Notes: generated by a model not told the origin, from the letters alone. Positions 35,781 through 45,199 are shown, numbered from the stretch's first letter. The stretch: 64,000 bases of DNA from Nocardioides szechwanensis (GCF_900103935.1 NZ_FNIC01000001.1:1-64000), one strand, 5' to 3'. Program-made: numbers and translations.

Positions 35781-36725
35781 ATGCAGAATACGTATGATAG
35801 GAGCGTGCTGATCCGTGACCTGTCCTGGCTGCTCGCGCTGGCCGACCACGAGCACGTCACGGGCGCGGCGGCGGCGCTGCGCACGAGCCAGCCGACGCTG
35901 TCGCGGTCGCTGGCGAGGGTGGAGGCCGAGCTCGGCGCCCGGCTCTTCGAGCGGGCGTCCGACGGGATCCACCCGAACCCCGCCGGCGAGCTGGTGCTGG
36001 CCGGCGCGCGCGAGCTGGTGGCGCGCTACGACCAGCTGCTGGCCGACCTCGCGGGAGTCCTCGACCCGGAGACGGGCGTGGTCCGCCTCGCGTTCCTGGA
36101 CAGCATGGCGACCTCGCTCGTCCCGGGGCTGCTGCGGTCGTTCCACGAGCACGCGCCGCGGATGAGGGTCGTGCTGCGCCAGGAGCCTGCCCACGAGATC
36201 CGCGCCGACCTCGAGACCGGCGCCGCCGAGCTCGCGATCACCTCGGAGCGGCCTCCCGGCGGCTACGGCTGGCACCCGCTCCAGGAGGACCGGCTGGTGC
36301 TCGTCGTACCGCCGACCCACCCACTCAGCAGGCGCAAGCGGATCAGCCTCACCGAGCTCGCGGACGAGGAGCTCGTCACGACGCCGGTCGGCTTCGGCTA
36401 CCGGTCCCTCATCGACGGTCTGCTGCGCGACGCGGGCATCGCGCCCCGGGTCTCGTTCGAGAGCCAGGACCTCGCCACGATCGAGGGCCTGGTCGCCGCG
36501 GGGCTCGGGGTGGCGCTCGTGCCCGAACAGTTCGCGGGTGTGTCGGGCACGGTGGGGGTGCGGCTCCAGGAGGACGCCGCCCGCCGGACCATCGGCCTCA
36601 CCTGGCCCACCAGCCGCGAGCTGCCGCCGCCCGCCCTCCGCTTTTGCGACTTCGTGGTCGACGGAAAGTGGTCGGGCGCGACGTCGATCCCAGCCGTGCG
36701 CCGTTCGACCCGGACGCCGAGCTAG
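35781..36725 (+). CDS. LysR family transcriptional regulator
   Basis: The product has 314 residues from ATG 35781 (306 if GTG 35805 is used). The winged-helix domain is LSWLLALADHEHVTGAAAALRTSQPTLSRSLARVEAELGARLFER, and the substrate-binding domain is at about residues 95-295 (VRLAFLDSMATSLVPGLLRSFHEH). It probably controls the divergent MFS gene; an ATACGTAT palindrome with an AT-rich surround (35778-35799) overlaps its own start region and may be the operator. Its TAG stop shares CTAG (36722-36725) with the convergent DUF418 remnant. Confidence 0.9.
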   Translation: MQNTYDRSVLIRDLSWLLALADHEHVTGAAAALRTSQPTLSRSLARVEAELGARLFERASDGIHPNPAGELVLAGARELVARYDQLLADLAGVLDPETGVVRLAFLDSMATSLVPGLLRSFHEHAPRMRVVLRQEPAHEIRADLETGAAELAITSERPPGGYGWHPLQEDRLVLVVPPTHPLSRRKRISLTELADEELVTTPVGFGYRSLIDGLLRDAGIAPRVSFESQDLATIEGLVAAGLGVALVPEQFAGVSGTVGVRLQEDAARRTIGLTWPTSRELPPPALRFCDFVVDGKWSGATSIPAVRRSTRTPS

Positions 36726-37401
36726 AGCTCGCCGTACGTCACCCCCCGGACCAGAACCTCGAATGGACCGCGCCGCCCGGTGCGGCGCATCCAGTCCGCC
36801 AGCACGACGGTGGCCAGCCAGGTCGCGGTCGCCAGCAGCGCGGTGGTGGTCACGCCGATCGGCTCGGAGAGGTCCAGCAGGAACGGCGTGAAGGCGACCA
36901 TCCACACGACCGACTGGGCGAGGTAGCAGGTCATCGAGCGCTGACCGACCGCGGCGACCGCGTCGACCACCGGTTGCGTCCCGTTGAGCCGTACGGCGAC
37001 CAGGGTGACGAGGGCGGCGTACCCGAAGCCGCCGAGGACGCCGCTCGCATCGTGGAGCGGACCCCACAGCTCCAGGGTCGACTGACCGGGTCGGTCGACC
37101 GCGCCGGCGAGCATCAGCGCGACCGGCTCGGCGCCGAGCACCGCCGCACGATCTGCGCGACGCCGTACCCGAACAGCAGCCCGAACATCGGGAACGCCCG
37201 GCCGTCGACGAACGTCGAGATCGCCCAGGTCGCGGCGTCGTCGAGCCGCGACCCGTCCATCGGGAAGCCGCCCATCGGCGTCTCGCCGCGCAGGAAGTAG
37301 TGCGAGTTGGCCAGCGCGATGAAGAGCAGCATGAAACCGCGCGCGAGGTCGGGGCCCAGCGCGCGCTCCGAGAGGGCGGTGGGGCGGGCGTCGCTGGTCA
37401 C
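36722..37401 (-). pseudogene. DUF418 membrane protein, internally deleted and frameshifted
   Basis: The 5' part from GTG 37401 reads as the start of a DUF418 protein (ARGFMLLFIALANSHYF, AFPMFGLLFGYGVAQIVRR). The 3' part, in another frame from about 37130 to the stop at 36722, reads as the C-terminal DUF418 domain (GQSTLELWGPLHDASGVLGGFGYAALV, GQRSMTCYLAQSVVWM, VLADWMRRTGRRGPFEVLVRG). About 150 residues normally between them, including several membrane helices, are absent, and the frames do not match. The junction is near 37125-37150. DUF418 proteins usually have about 390 residues. Confidence 0.85.
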
Positions 37402-37611
37402 GCGACCAGTCAAGGGCGGCGCGGGCCCCGGCACATCGGGCCTTGGTCGTGGCCGTGCAGACCAAGGTCTGGGTCTCCATGGGCAGAAGACCCGCGGCGT
37501 GGGACCACCGACACGCCAGTTTGCTTCCACAGCTCCGCCCTGCGGCGGCTTCCTCCACCGCCCTGATGCCTCACCTCGACGTCGTCGGCCATCCGGCCTA
37601 GTGTCGAACGC

Positions 37612-38913
37612 ATGTTCGAGACGCTCCTCACCCGGATCCGCGAGGCGAAGACCGCCCTCGCGGAAGACCCGAGCGACCTCTCGGACGCCCAGCTTATCGA
37701 CCTTCTCCGGGAGGCCGAGGAGCTCAAGTGCAGCGCCGCCGCAGCCCAGGCCGCCGCCGCCGTCCGGCTCGACGAGTCCCAGCGTGCGGCCCAGGTCGCG
37801 GCCGGGCTCCGCCCGGAGCGGGTGGGCGAGGGCATTGCCGAGCAGATCGGCCTGGCCCGCCGTGAGTCGGCCAGCAAGGGCGCCCGGCTGCTCGGGCTCG
37901 CCAAGGTCCTCGAGCGGGAGATGCCGCACACGCTGGCCCTGATGCGCGTGGGCCGGCTCAACGAGTGGCGGGCCACCATCCTCGCCCGCGAGACCGCCTG
38001 CCTGCCGCTCGCCGACCGCCTCGCCGTCGACGAGCGCCTGTGCGCGGAGGGAGAGGCGGCAACCATGAGCGACCTCGGCCTCGAGCGTGCGGCCAAGGCG
38101 CTCGCCTGCGAGCTCGACCCCGCCTCGGTCACCGAGCGAGCCCGCCGAGCCGAGTCCGAGCGCCACGTCTCCATCCGGCCGGCGCCCGACACCATGTGCT
38201 GGGTCACCGCTCTGCTGCCGGTCAAGCAGGCCGTCAGCGTCTACGCCGTCCTCCTCGCCGCGGCCGCCGCGGCTTGCGCCCAGGGCGACGAGCGGAGCAA
38301 GGGTCAGGTCATGGCCGACACACTGGTCGAGCGCGTCACCGGCCTTCCGGCCGATGCCGCACCCCGGGTCGAGGTCAAGCTCGTGATGACCGACCGGGCG
38401 TTCTTCGGCACCGGCGACGACGCCGTCCACGTCACGGGCTACGGACCCGTTCCCGCCCCGTGGGCCCGGGCGTTCGTCAAGGACGCCACGCTCGCCACCC
38501 GGTTGTGGGTCCGCCGCCTCTACGTGAACCCGACCACCGGCCAGCTGGTCTCCATGGACTCGCGCTCCCGGCTCGCCCCCGCCGCCCTGGCCGACTTCGT
38601 CGCCACCCGCGACCAGGACCTGTGCCGCACCCCCTGGTGCGGCGCCCCCATCCGCGAGACCGACCACGTCACCGCATGGGACGACGGCGGCCCGACCACC
38701 GCGGCCAACACCCAGGGCCTCTGCCAGCGCTGCAACCTCGCCAAGCAGGCCCCCGGCTGGACCGCCACCACCGTCCCCGACCCACACGGCCGGCACACCG
38801 TCGTGACCATCACCCCCACCGGCCACCGACATCGCTCCCGCGCGCCCGCTCCACCCGGCGCCGCCCATATGACCCCGTCACCCGGGTTGGCCAGGTTCGA
38901 ACTCACCGTTTGA
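37612..38913 (+). CDS. DUF222 - HNH endonuclease protein (13E12 repeat family)
   Basis: The product has 433 residues. An N-terminal DUF222 helical domain (about residues 20-320) is followed by an HNH nuclease domain at about 335-385: CRTPWCGAPIRETDHVTAWDDGGPTT, with the second zinc pair in GLCQRCNLAKQ. This multicopy family is abundant in Nocardioides, Mycobacterium and relatives. Its role is not settled; a mobile or selfish nuclease origin is often proposed. It stands alone between the DUF418 remnant and the SHOCT gene. The C-terminus is Pro/His-rich. Confidence 0.9.
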   Translation: MFETLLTRIREAKTALAEDPSDLSDAQLIDLLREAEELKCSAAAAQAAAAVRLDESQRAAQVAAGLRPERVGEGIAEQIGLARRESASKGARLLGLAKVLEREMPHTLALMRVGRLNEWRATILARETACLPLADRLAVDERLCAEGEAATMSDLGLERAAKALACELDPASVTERARRAESERHVSIRPAPDTMCWVTALLPVKQAVSVYAVLLAAAAAACAQGDERSKGQVMADTLVERVTGLPADAAPRVEVKLVMTDRAFFGTGDDAVHVTGYGPVPAPWARAFVKDATLATRLWVRRLYVNPTTGQLVSMDSRSRLAPAALADFVATRDQDLCRTPWCGAPIRETDHVTAWDDGGPTTAANTQGLCQRCNLAKQAPGWTATTVPDPHGRHTVVTITPTGHRHRSRAPAPPGAAHMTPSPGLARFELTV

Positions 38914-39146
38914 GGGTGAACTCCTCATCGGTCGGAATGCCGACCCGTGAACGGTGGCGGTTCACTGGCGGTGGAACGAGCTTGGTGGATCAGCATCCCG
39001 GGAGAATCAATCCTCGTCACCGGGGGTGTCGTTCGCCTCTGCGAACAGCGAATCGACCCGGCCGCGTCCGCGCAACGCTCCCCGTCGTCTGTATCCGCGG
39101 AAGTCGGCTATCGGTCGGTCAGTCGGGCGTGTCTTACAGTCCTCGC

Positions 39147-39785
39147 ATGGCGCTTTACCAGGAGTTGACGGGTCAGGGGCGCGTCATCGGTGGACACCTC
39201 GCCGGGGGCATCGTGCACTCCGGGGGGACAACTGCGTTCTCTAAGAACGGGGACCTGTCGATCCAGCACCCCTCCAACCCGTTCAAGCGGCACAGGATCA
39301 ACGCCGAGACTGTCAGCGAGTGGGAGGAGGTCGATGCCAGGGATGGTGCCGTCGGCATCATCGGTCAGGCAGCGGCAATGGCTGCGCTTCCGGGGAGGGT
39401 TGGCAAGGCCGTTGGAGCTGGGGTGGGTGCAGCCTTCAACTCGGGCCACACTGTGCGTGTCACGTGGGTCGGCGGCAAGCAGTCGATCATCGGGTTCCCT
39501 GAGAAACAGTTCATGGTCTTATCCATCTTGCTGAAGGACCTTCAAGTCACTACCGAACTGTCTGCGAAGCCGGAAGTGGACGTGCCTCCCGGTCTAGCCG
39601 AGAAGATTGCTGGCTTCGCGTCTTCTGCCTTACCGAGGGGCAAGCAGAAGTCGGGAACCGTGGAGGATGCGCCTGTCCCGGATGCAGCCGAACGGATCGC
39701 GAAACTGGCCTCGCTCCACGCCCAAGGCATCCTCACCGACGCGGAGTTCACGGACAAGAAGGCCGAGCTCCTGAAGCGCCTTTAG
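39147..39785 (+). CDS. SHOCT-domain protein
   Basis: The product has 212 residues from ATG 39147. The C-terminal 32 residues form a SHOCT domain (AERIAKLASLHAQGILTDAEFTDKKAELLKRL). The N-terminal region has a glycine-rich beta start (GRVIGGHLAGGIVHSGGTTAFSKNGDLSIQHPSNPFKRH) and a short hydrophobic middle (LPGRVGKAVGAGVGAAF). Codon use is visibly less G/C-biased than in the neighbours (many ttc/tct, cta, act codons), suggesting transfer. The 233 bases between it and the HNH gene hold no gene that I can see. Function unknown. Confidence 0.75.
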   Translation: MALYQELTGQGRVIGGHLAGGIVHSGGTTAFSKNGDLSIQHPSNPFKRHRINAETVSEWEEVDARDGAVGIIGQAAAMAALPGRVGKAVGAGVGAAFNSGHTVRVTWVGGKQSIIGFPEKQFMVLSILLKDLQVTTELSAKPEVDVPPGLAEKIAGFASSALPRGKQKSGTVEDAPVPDAAERIAKLASLHAQGILTDAEFTDKKAELLKRL

Positions 39786-39888
39786 CTGGTCGCGACCGTG
39801 TGTCGCCCAGAGCGCGTCGGCATGCCCGGGCGATAGGCCGCCGATAGATGCATGTTGATATCCGCCATTGAGGTCGGCTTGGCGGGTC

Positions 39889-41220
39889 TCAGGTGTGCAT
39901 CGCGCGCAGGAGCAGCACCACGCCGCGCGCTGTGTCGAGGTTGGCCGCGACGGCGATGACCGCCAGCCCCACCAGCGGTAGGCCGCTGACCGCCGCCAGG
40001 GCGAAGAGCAGCAACCGGACTTCGCGCCGGAAGAGCAACCGCACGTCGGTGTCTCGGCCGACCGCGTGGATGTAGGGGATCAGCAGGCAGCCGCACCCGG
40101 CGGCGAACCCCCAGGCCCAGGCGGTCTCCGTGTGGCCGGCGCCGATGACCAGGCCGACCACCACGGCGAGGTCGGCATAGCGGTCCAGCAGTGTGTCCAG
40201 TGCGGCGCCGCGGCGCGAGGCCCGGCCGCTCACTCGCGCGAGCTCGCCGTCGACGCCGTCGAGGGCGGAGCCGAGCAGGACGCCGAGCCCGCCCGCGACC
40301 ATCGCCCACCGGTCCCCGACCGCGATCAAGCCGGACGCGAGGAGCGTGGTGGCGAAGGCCAGCACCGTGGCCGCGTGCGGGCTGAGCCCGGTCCGCAGCA
40401 GCTGGCGGGTCAAGGGCCCCGAGATCCGCCGGTTGACGGTCCGGGCGATGATCTGGTCGGTCGGCTTGGGCCCGTACCGGTGCCACATCACCCGCTCCAG
40501 GGCCCGCACTCCCTCAGGCGTGTCGACGGCCGCCCAGAGACCGTGGAAGTCGCAGGTGGTCACCTCGAAGCCGTGGTCGAGCATCCGCCGCCGTACGGCA
40601 GACCACGGCATCGCCGGTGCGTCGGCGGTCGCGGCCAGGACGTCGGCGACGTGCACGCAGCTGAGGCCGGCGTCGACCGCGGCGTACTCCTTCAGGTCGG
40701 CCGCCAGCTCGAGCAGTCGGCCGTCGGCCGCGGTCCGCACCCGGACGGGGGGCACCCCTCCCAGGCCGCCCACCTGGCGCTGTGGGTCACGGTCGACGGC
40801 CAGTACGTTGCGGCCAGGCGCGGCCATCAGCTGGCGTACGTCGTCGGCCTCGAACACGTGGTCGCCCATGACGACCAGGCAACGGTCCTCGTCGACCTGC
40901 TGGAGCCCGGCCAGCACGGAGGTCGACGTGCCCTGCTGCCAGTCTGGGTTGACCACCAGCTCGACCGGGAGGCCGTGGGAGTGGATGGTCGCCGCCACGT
41001 CCTCGCTCCGGTAGCCGGCCACCACCACGATCCGGGTCACTCCCGCCTCGCGCAACACCTTGACCGTCCGGTCGAGCAGGGTCACGCCACCCACGCGTCG
41101 CAGCACCGTCGGCTGGAGCGAGCGGGACCGATGCTTCGCCTCCGCAGTCACCACGACCGCGCTCGTCGCCCGTGGCTGGGGATCGGTCTCCTGGGGATCG
41201 GTCTCCGGGCGGGGGTTCAT
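39889..41220 (-). CDS. Bifunctional nucleotidyltransferase / CDP-alcohol phosphatidyltransferase fusion
   Basis: The product has 443 residues. Residues about 18-240 resemble an NTP-transferase domain (VVVTAEAKHRSRSLQPTVLRRVGGVTLLDRTVKVLREAGVTRIVVVAGY, VVMGDHVFEADDV). Residues about 255-440 are a membrane CDP-alcohol phosphotransferase with the full DGxxAR-G-D-D motif (DGVDGELARVSGRASRRGAALDTLLDRYAD). The same order is found in the IPCT-DIPPS enzymes that make di-myo-inositol phosphate, and in related actinobacterial proteins. The glycine-rich GxGxR nucleotide loop expected at residues 25-32 is replaced by TAEAKHRSRS, so the first activity may be altered or lost. Product unknown. Confidence 0.8.
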   Translation of the reverse strand: MNPRPETDPQETDPQPRATSAVVVTAEAKHRSRSLQPTVLRRVGGVTLLDRTVKVLREAGVTRIVVVAGYRSEDVAATIHSHGLPVELVVNPDWQQGTSTSVLAGLQQVDEDRCLVVMGDHVFEADDVRQLMAAPGRNVLAVDRDPQRQVGGLGGVPPVRVRTAADGRLLELAADLKEYAAVDAGLSCVHVADVLAATADAPAMPWSAVRRRMLDHGFEVTTCDFHGLWAAVDTPEGVRALERVMWHRYGPKPTDQIIARTVNRRISGPLTRQLLRTGLSPHAATVLAFATTLLASGLIAVGDRWAMVAGGLGVLLGSALDGVDGELARVSGRASRRGAALDTLLDRYADLAVVVGLVIGAGHTETAWAWGFAAGCGCLLIPYIHAVGRDTDVRLLFRREVRLLLFALAAVSGLPLVGLAVIAVAANLDTARGVVLLLRAMHT

Positions 41221-41379
41221 GCCTCGCAGTATGTGTCAGGGTGCTCGTACGGACGTCGGGGGTCGGGTGCGGGGAGACCTCCTCGCCTCTGAAGCTCTGT
41301 CCGACGCCGTCCGGGATCGCTGCTGCGCGAATGGGCAGCGTGTCTTGTGACGTGCGAGGCGGTGGGGTGACCGCCCCTG

Positions 41380-41991
41380 TCAGGGCAGTGACAGAGGCGC
41401 CTCGTGCACGAACCATGCGAGTGCCACGCAGTTGGCGATGACCGTGAGCCAGAAGACAGTGCGGAACGGTTGCTTGGTCGTCTTGTGTCGGAAGACCCTT
41501 CGCGCAACCAGCGCACCCGGCCAGCCCCCGATGAGGGCGATCGTGTGGAGGGTGGACTCCGACGTGCGCCACCTGCCCTGCTCCGCAGCGGACTTGTCAG
41601 CGCCGTACATCAGGAACGCAACTCCGCTGAACAGGCCGAAAGCAGCCAACAGCGTGACGGGCAGCCCGTCCAGCACGACAAGGCCCACGAGGAGGATGAA
41701 GAACAGCAGCGCGGTAGCGATCGCCAGGGGTATCCCGCTGGACCCTGCACGTCTGGCCGATACGACGCCCAGGTATCGCACCTCCGATGCACGCGCCCGG
41801 TTGCGCTCGTCTCGCAGCTCGGCGTAGATGACTTCGCAACCGGTGACGGGCCGCGGGAAACGAGGGAACGCACTCACGTGCACGAACACCCGCGAGCCTC
41901 CAGCAACCGGCCTGATGAAGCCGAAGCCCCGGTCGTCGTTCCATTCGGCCAGAACCCCTTGCCGGCGCCCGACGGTGTCGTCTGAAGTCAC
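41380..41991 (-). CDS. Cold-shock domain - DUF1294 membrane protein
   Basis: The product has 203 residues. Residues 8-70 are a cold-shock (OB-fold) domain with an RNP1-like RGFGFIRP and FVHVSAF. Residues about 85-203 contain four hydrophobic segments with the DUF1294 blocks FLMYGADKSAAEQGRWRTSESTLH and GGWPGALVARRVFRHKTTKQPFR. The fusion recurs in many bacteria, but its function is unknown. The 158-base gap on its 3' side and the 170-base gap on its 5' side hold nothing I can name. Confidence 0.88.
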   Translation of the reverse strand: MTSDDTVGRRQGVLAEWNDDRGFGFIRPVAGGSRVFVHVSAFPRFPRPVTGCEVIYAELRDERNRARASEVRYLGVVSARRAGSSGIPLAIATALLFFILLVGLVVLDGLPVTLLAAFGLFSGVAFLMYGADKSAAEQGRWRTSESTLHTIALIGGWPGALVARRVFRHKTTKQPFRTVFWLTVIANCVALAWFVHEAPLSLP

Positions 41992-42161
41992 GTCGTCGGC
42001 TCCTTGGCTGCGATATCGATAGGCTGGACAGTCTGGATCGCGGTACAGCTGGCTACCGACATCGGCGCAGCGAGTACCGGCTGATCGGTATTATGCGACG
42101 TTCGATATCGCCGCGGGTCGAACTCAGAGGAGGCGGTCGCACGCGGCGCAATGTAGCTGGA

Positions 42162-42671
42162 CTAGGGCGCGAGGAACACCCGCGACGGTCCGTCGTACCA
42201 GAGGTCGGTGAGGCCGACGTCGCGCATACCGAGCCGCCGGGCGACGCGGATGGACGGCTCGTTGTCGGGGATCATGAGGGCGCGAATCTCCGGCAGCCCA
42301 GACGCAAGCCCGTGTGCGAGCACGGTGCGGGCGGCCTCGGAGGCGTAGCCGTGGCCGTGGGCGTCGGGGTGGAGCGTCCAGCCGATCTGGACGAGCCCGT
42401 CCGAGCTGGGGATCGGCACCAGGCACACCCAGCCGACGACCTCGCCGGTGTCGCGGACGTCGATCGCCCACTGCTTCAGCGGCGGCACCAGGTCCTGCCA
42501 GGAGCCGATCTTGGCGCGCGCCTCGTCGAGGTTCGTGAGCAGCACGGGCTGGGCGTCGTCGAGCCAGCGCACCACGTCGGCGCGGCTCAGGATGTCGAGC
42601 ACCACGGGGGCGTCGTCGGGCGCCCAGTCACGCAGGACCAGCCGGTCGGTCTCGAGGGTCACGGGCGTCAC
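42162..42671 (-). CDS. GNAT family N-acetyltransferase (RimJ/RimL type)
   Basis: The product has 169 residues with a GTG start at 42671. Family pattern: [35 protein letters not shown], the acetyl-CoA loop in [21 protein letters not shown], and [23 protein letters not shown]. Probably acetylates a protein N-terminus or a small molecule. The start overlaps the stop of the upstream ABC remnant by four bases. Confidence 0.9.
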   Translation of the reverse strand: MTPVTLETDRLVLRDWAPDDAPVVLDILSRADVVRWLDDAQPVLLTNLDEARAKIGSWQDLVPPLKQWAIDVRDTGEVVGWVCLVPIPSSDGLVQIGWTLHPDAHGHGYASEAARTVLAHGLASGLPEIRALMIPDNEPSIRVARRLGMRDVGLTDLWYDGPSRVFLAP

Positions 42672-43363
42672 TCTTCCAGCATCGCGAGGGTCCGGTCGAC
42701 GCCGATGTCGTCGAGGAAGGCGATGTCGTGGCTGGCGACCAGGAGGGCGCCGCGGTAGGAGGAGAGCGCGGAGACCAGAGCGTCGTACGACGCGAAGTCG
42801 AGGTTGTTGGTCGGCTCGTCGAGGAGCAGGAGCTGGGGCGCCGGGTCGGCCAGGAGTACGGCGGCCAGGGTGGCGCGGAAGCGCGCGAGCCTGGCTCGCA
42901 CCGCATTGGGGTCGGCGCCGGGCGCGGCCGCCGCGACGTTGGCGAAGACGCTGAGGTCGTCGTCGAGCAGGTCGAGCCGCTGGGCGAGCAGCCCGACGGG
43001 CACGTGCGTCACCGCAGCCCCGGAGCTCGGCGGGAGCACCCCGACCACCGTGTGCAGCAGCGTCGTCTTGCCGCTCCCGTTGGGGCCGGTGACCGCGATC
43101 CGGTCCGTACCGCGGACGTCGAGATCGACCCTGGCCCCGTGCGGAGGGCCAGCGCGTCGGTGGTCAGGACGGTGCGGCCGCGCGACACCTCGGTCCCGGG
43201 CAAGGGCGCCGGCGACGAGGCGTAGCAGCGTCGACTTGCCCGAGCCGTTGACGCCGACCAGGCCCGAGCGGCCGGGGCCGACGAGCAGGTCGAGCCCGTC
43301 GAAGACCGGGGTGCCGTCGGGCCAGGCGAAGCCGACGGAGGACAGGGAGGTGACAGCAGACAT
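42668..43363 (-). pseudogene. Degraded ABC-F ATPase (two internal deletions)
   Basis: The frame encodes 231 residues where ABC-F proteins have about 530. The first ABC domain keeps Walker A ([11 protein letters not shown]) but the rest is gone; a stretch around 43210-43135 is out of frame, with the expected residues ([18 protein letters not shown]) visible in another frame. The second domain keeps Walker [12 protein letters not shown] and Walker [13 protein letters not shown], but the LSGGE signature is missing between ARLARF and RATLAAVLL. Without a signature it should not hydrolyse ATP normally. Intact relatives act on the ribosome. The frame is still open, so a short protein could be made. 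Confidence 0.75.
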
Positions 43364-43515
43364 GCGAGCTCCTGAGGTGGGGGAGGGTCGCCGGGAGCAC
43401 GCGTGGGCGCGGCTCGACCAGCGGGGGTGGGACGGACACCTCAGAGCTTCAAGTCGACCTGCTGTCGTCGGGGATCGGACGTCACCAGCGTAGGAGTCTC
43501 GCAAGAGCCGCGCGA

Positions 43516-43546
43516 TTGATTTCCTCGTGTGACGGTCAGGTAACGT
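43516..43546 (+). promoter_or_regulatory. Putative serA promoter
   Basis: TTGATT (43516-43521) and TAACGT (43541-43546, TAnnnT type) are separated by 19 bases, about 57 bases before the serA start. Spacing is slightly long. No TGGGAC palindrome is present here, unlike ilvB and leuB. Confidence 0.4.
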
Positions 43547-43602
43547 GGACCCGGCACAGCGTCGTGCGACCTCCCCTCCGCATCAACCCTGAGGACATCG
43601 CT

Positions 43603-45189
43603 GTGAGCAAGCCCGTCGTACTCATCGCCGAAGAGCTGAGCCCCGCCACCGTCGAGGCGCTCGGACCGGACTTCGAGATCCGCAGCTGCAACGGCGCCGA
43701 CCGTGCCGAGCTGCTGCCCGCGATCGCTGACGTCGACGCGATCCTGGTCCGCTCCGCGACCAAGGTCGACGCCGAGGCCCTCGCCGCGGCCACGAAGCTG
43801 AAGGTCGTCGCTCGTGCCGGCGTCGGCCTCGACAACGTCGACGTGAAGGCCGCGACCCAGTCGGGCGTCATGGTCGTCAACGCGCCGACCTCCAACATCG
43901 TCAGCGCCGCCGAGCTCGCCGTCGCGCTGATGCTGGCCGCCGCGCGCCACGTCTCGCCGGCCCACGCCGCGCTGCGAAACGGCGAGTGGAAGCGCTCCAA
44001 GTACACCGGCATCGAGCTCTACGAGAAGACCGTCGGCATCGTCGGCCTCGGCCGGATCGGCGTGCTCGTCGCCCAGCGCCTGAGCGCCTTCGGCATGAAC
44101 GTCATCGCCTACGACCCCTACGTGCAGGCCGGCCGCGCCGCCCAGATGGGCGTGCGCCTCGTCGACCTCGACACCCTCTTCGCCGAGGCCGACTTCATGT
44201 CGGTCCACCTGCCCAAGACCCCCGAGACGGTGGGCCTGATCGGCGCCGAGCAGTTCGCCAAGGCCAAGTCCTCGCTGGTGATCGTCAACGCCGCCCGAGG
44301 CGGCATCGTCGACGAGAGCGCGCTCTACGACGCCCTCAAGACCGGCCGCATCGCCGCCGCCGGCCTCGACGTCTTCGCCAAGGAGCCCTGCACCGATAGC
44401 CCGCTCTTCGAGCTCGAGAACGTCGTGGCCACGCCCCACCTCGGTGCGTCGACCGACGAGGCGCAGGAGAAGGCCGGCATCGCGGTCGCCAAGTCGGTGC
44501 GGCTCGCGCTGTCCGGCGAGCTCGTGCCCGACGCGGTCAACGTCCAGGGCGGGGTCATCGCCGAGGACGTCCGCCCCGGCATCCCGCTCACCGAGAAGCT
44601 CGGTCGCGTCTTCACCGCGCTGGCCGGCGAGGTCGCCCAGCAGATCGACGTCGAGGTGCGTGGCGAGATCACCGAGTTCGACGTGAAGGTGCTCGAGCTG
44701 GCGGCCCTCAAGGGCGTCTTCACCGACGTCGTCGAGGACCAGGTCTCCTACGTCAACGCTCCGCTGCTCGCTGCCGAGCGCGGCACCGCCGTGCGCCTGG
44801 TCGCCGACAGCGAGAGCCCCGACCACCGCAACCTGATCACCATCCGCGGCACCCTCGCCGACGGGTCGCAGATCTCGGTCAGCGGCACGCTGGTCGGGAT
44901 CAACCAGAAGGAGCGCCTGGTCGAGGTCAACGGGTTCGAGATCGACATCGAGCCGACCAACCACCTCGCGTTCTTCACCTACAGCGACAAGCCCGGCATG
45001 GTCGGCACCGTCGGCCAGATCCTCGGTGACGCCCAGGTCAACATCGCCGGTATGCAGGTCGCCCGCGACACCAAGGGCGGCCAGGCCCTGGTGGCTCTGT
45101 CGGTCGACTCCGCGATCCCCTCCGACTCCCTGGTGGAGATCGAGACCGCCATCAGCGCCTCCTCGGTGCGCGCCGTCGACCTGACCTGA
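43603..45189 (+). CDS. serA: D-3-phosphoglycerate dehydrogenase
   Basis: The product has 528 residues from GTG 43603 (tgagga upstream); the frame is open for 29 more codons but these look non-coding. NAD-binding motif VGIVGLGRIGVLVAQRL; catalytic Arg, Glu and His regions NAARGGIVDESAL and TPHLGASTDEAQEKAG. An intervening ASB domain (about 310-445) and a C-terminal ACT domain (TNHLAFFTYSDKPGMVGTVG) give the long actinobacterial form, which serine can inhibit. First step of serine synthesis. Confidence 0.96.
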   Translation: MSKPVVLIAEELSPATVEALGPDFEIRSCNGADRAELLPAIADVDAILVRSATKVDAEALAAATKLKVVARAGVGLDNVDVKAATQSGVMVVNAPTSNIVSAAELAVALMLAAARHVSPAHAALRNGEWKRSKYTGIELYEKTVGIVGLGRIGVLVAQRLSAFGMNVIAYDPYVQAGRAAQMGVRLVDLDTLFAEADFMSVHLPKTPETVGLIGAEQFAKAKSSLVIVNAARGGIVDESALYDALKTGRIAAAGLDVFAKEPCTDSPLFELENVVATPHLGASTDEAQEKAGIAVAKSVRLALSGELVPDAVNVQGGVIAEDVRPGIPLTEKLGRVFTALAGEVAQQIDVEVRGEITEFDVKVLELAALKGVFTDVVEDQVSYVNAPLLAAERGTAVRLVADSESPDHRNLITIRGTLADGSQISVSGTLVGINQKERLVEVNGFEIDIEPTNHLAFFTYSDKPGMVGTVGQILGDAQVNIAGMQVARDTKGGQALVALSVDSAIPSDSLVEIETAISASSVRAVDLT

Positions 45190-45199
45190 ACGTCGCGGG

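Noticed and set aside
38885..38905. ggttcgaactc, resembling a tRNA T-arm
   Set aside because: It is inside the end of the HNH gene and no acceptor or anticodon arms can be built around it.
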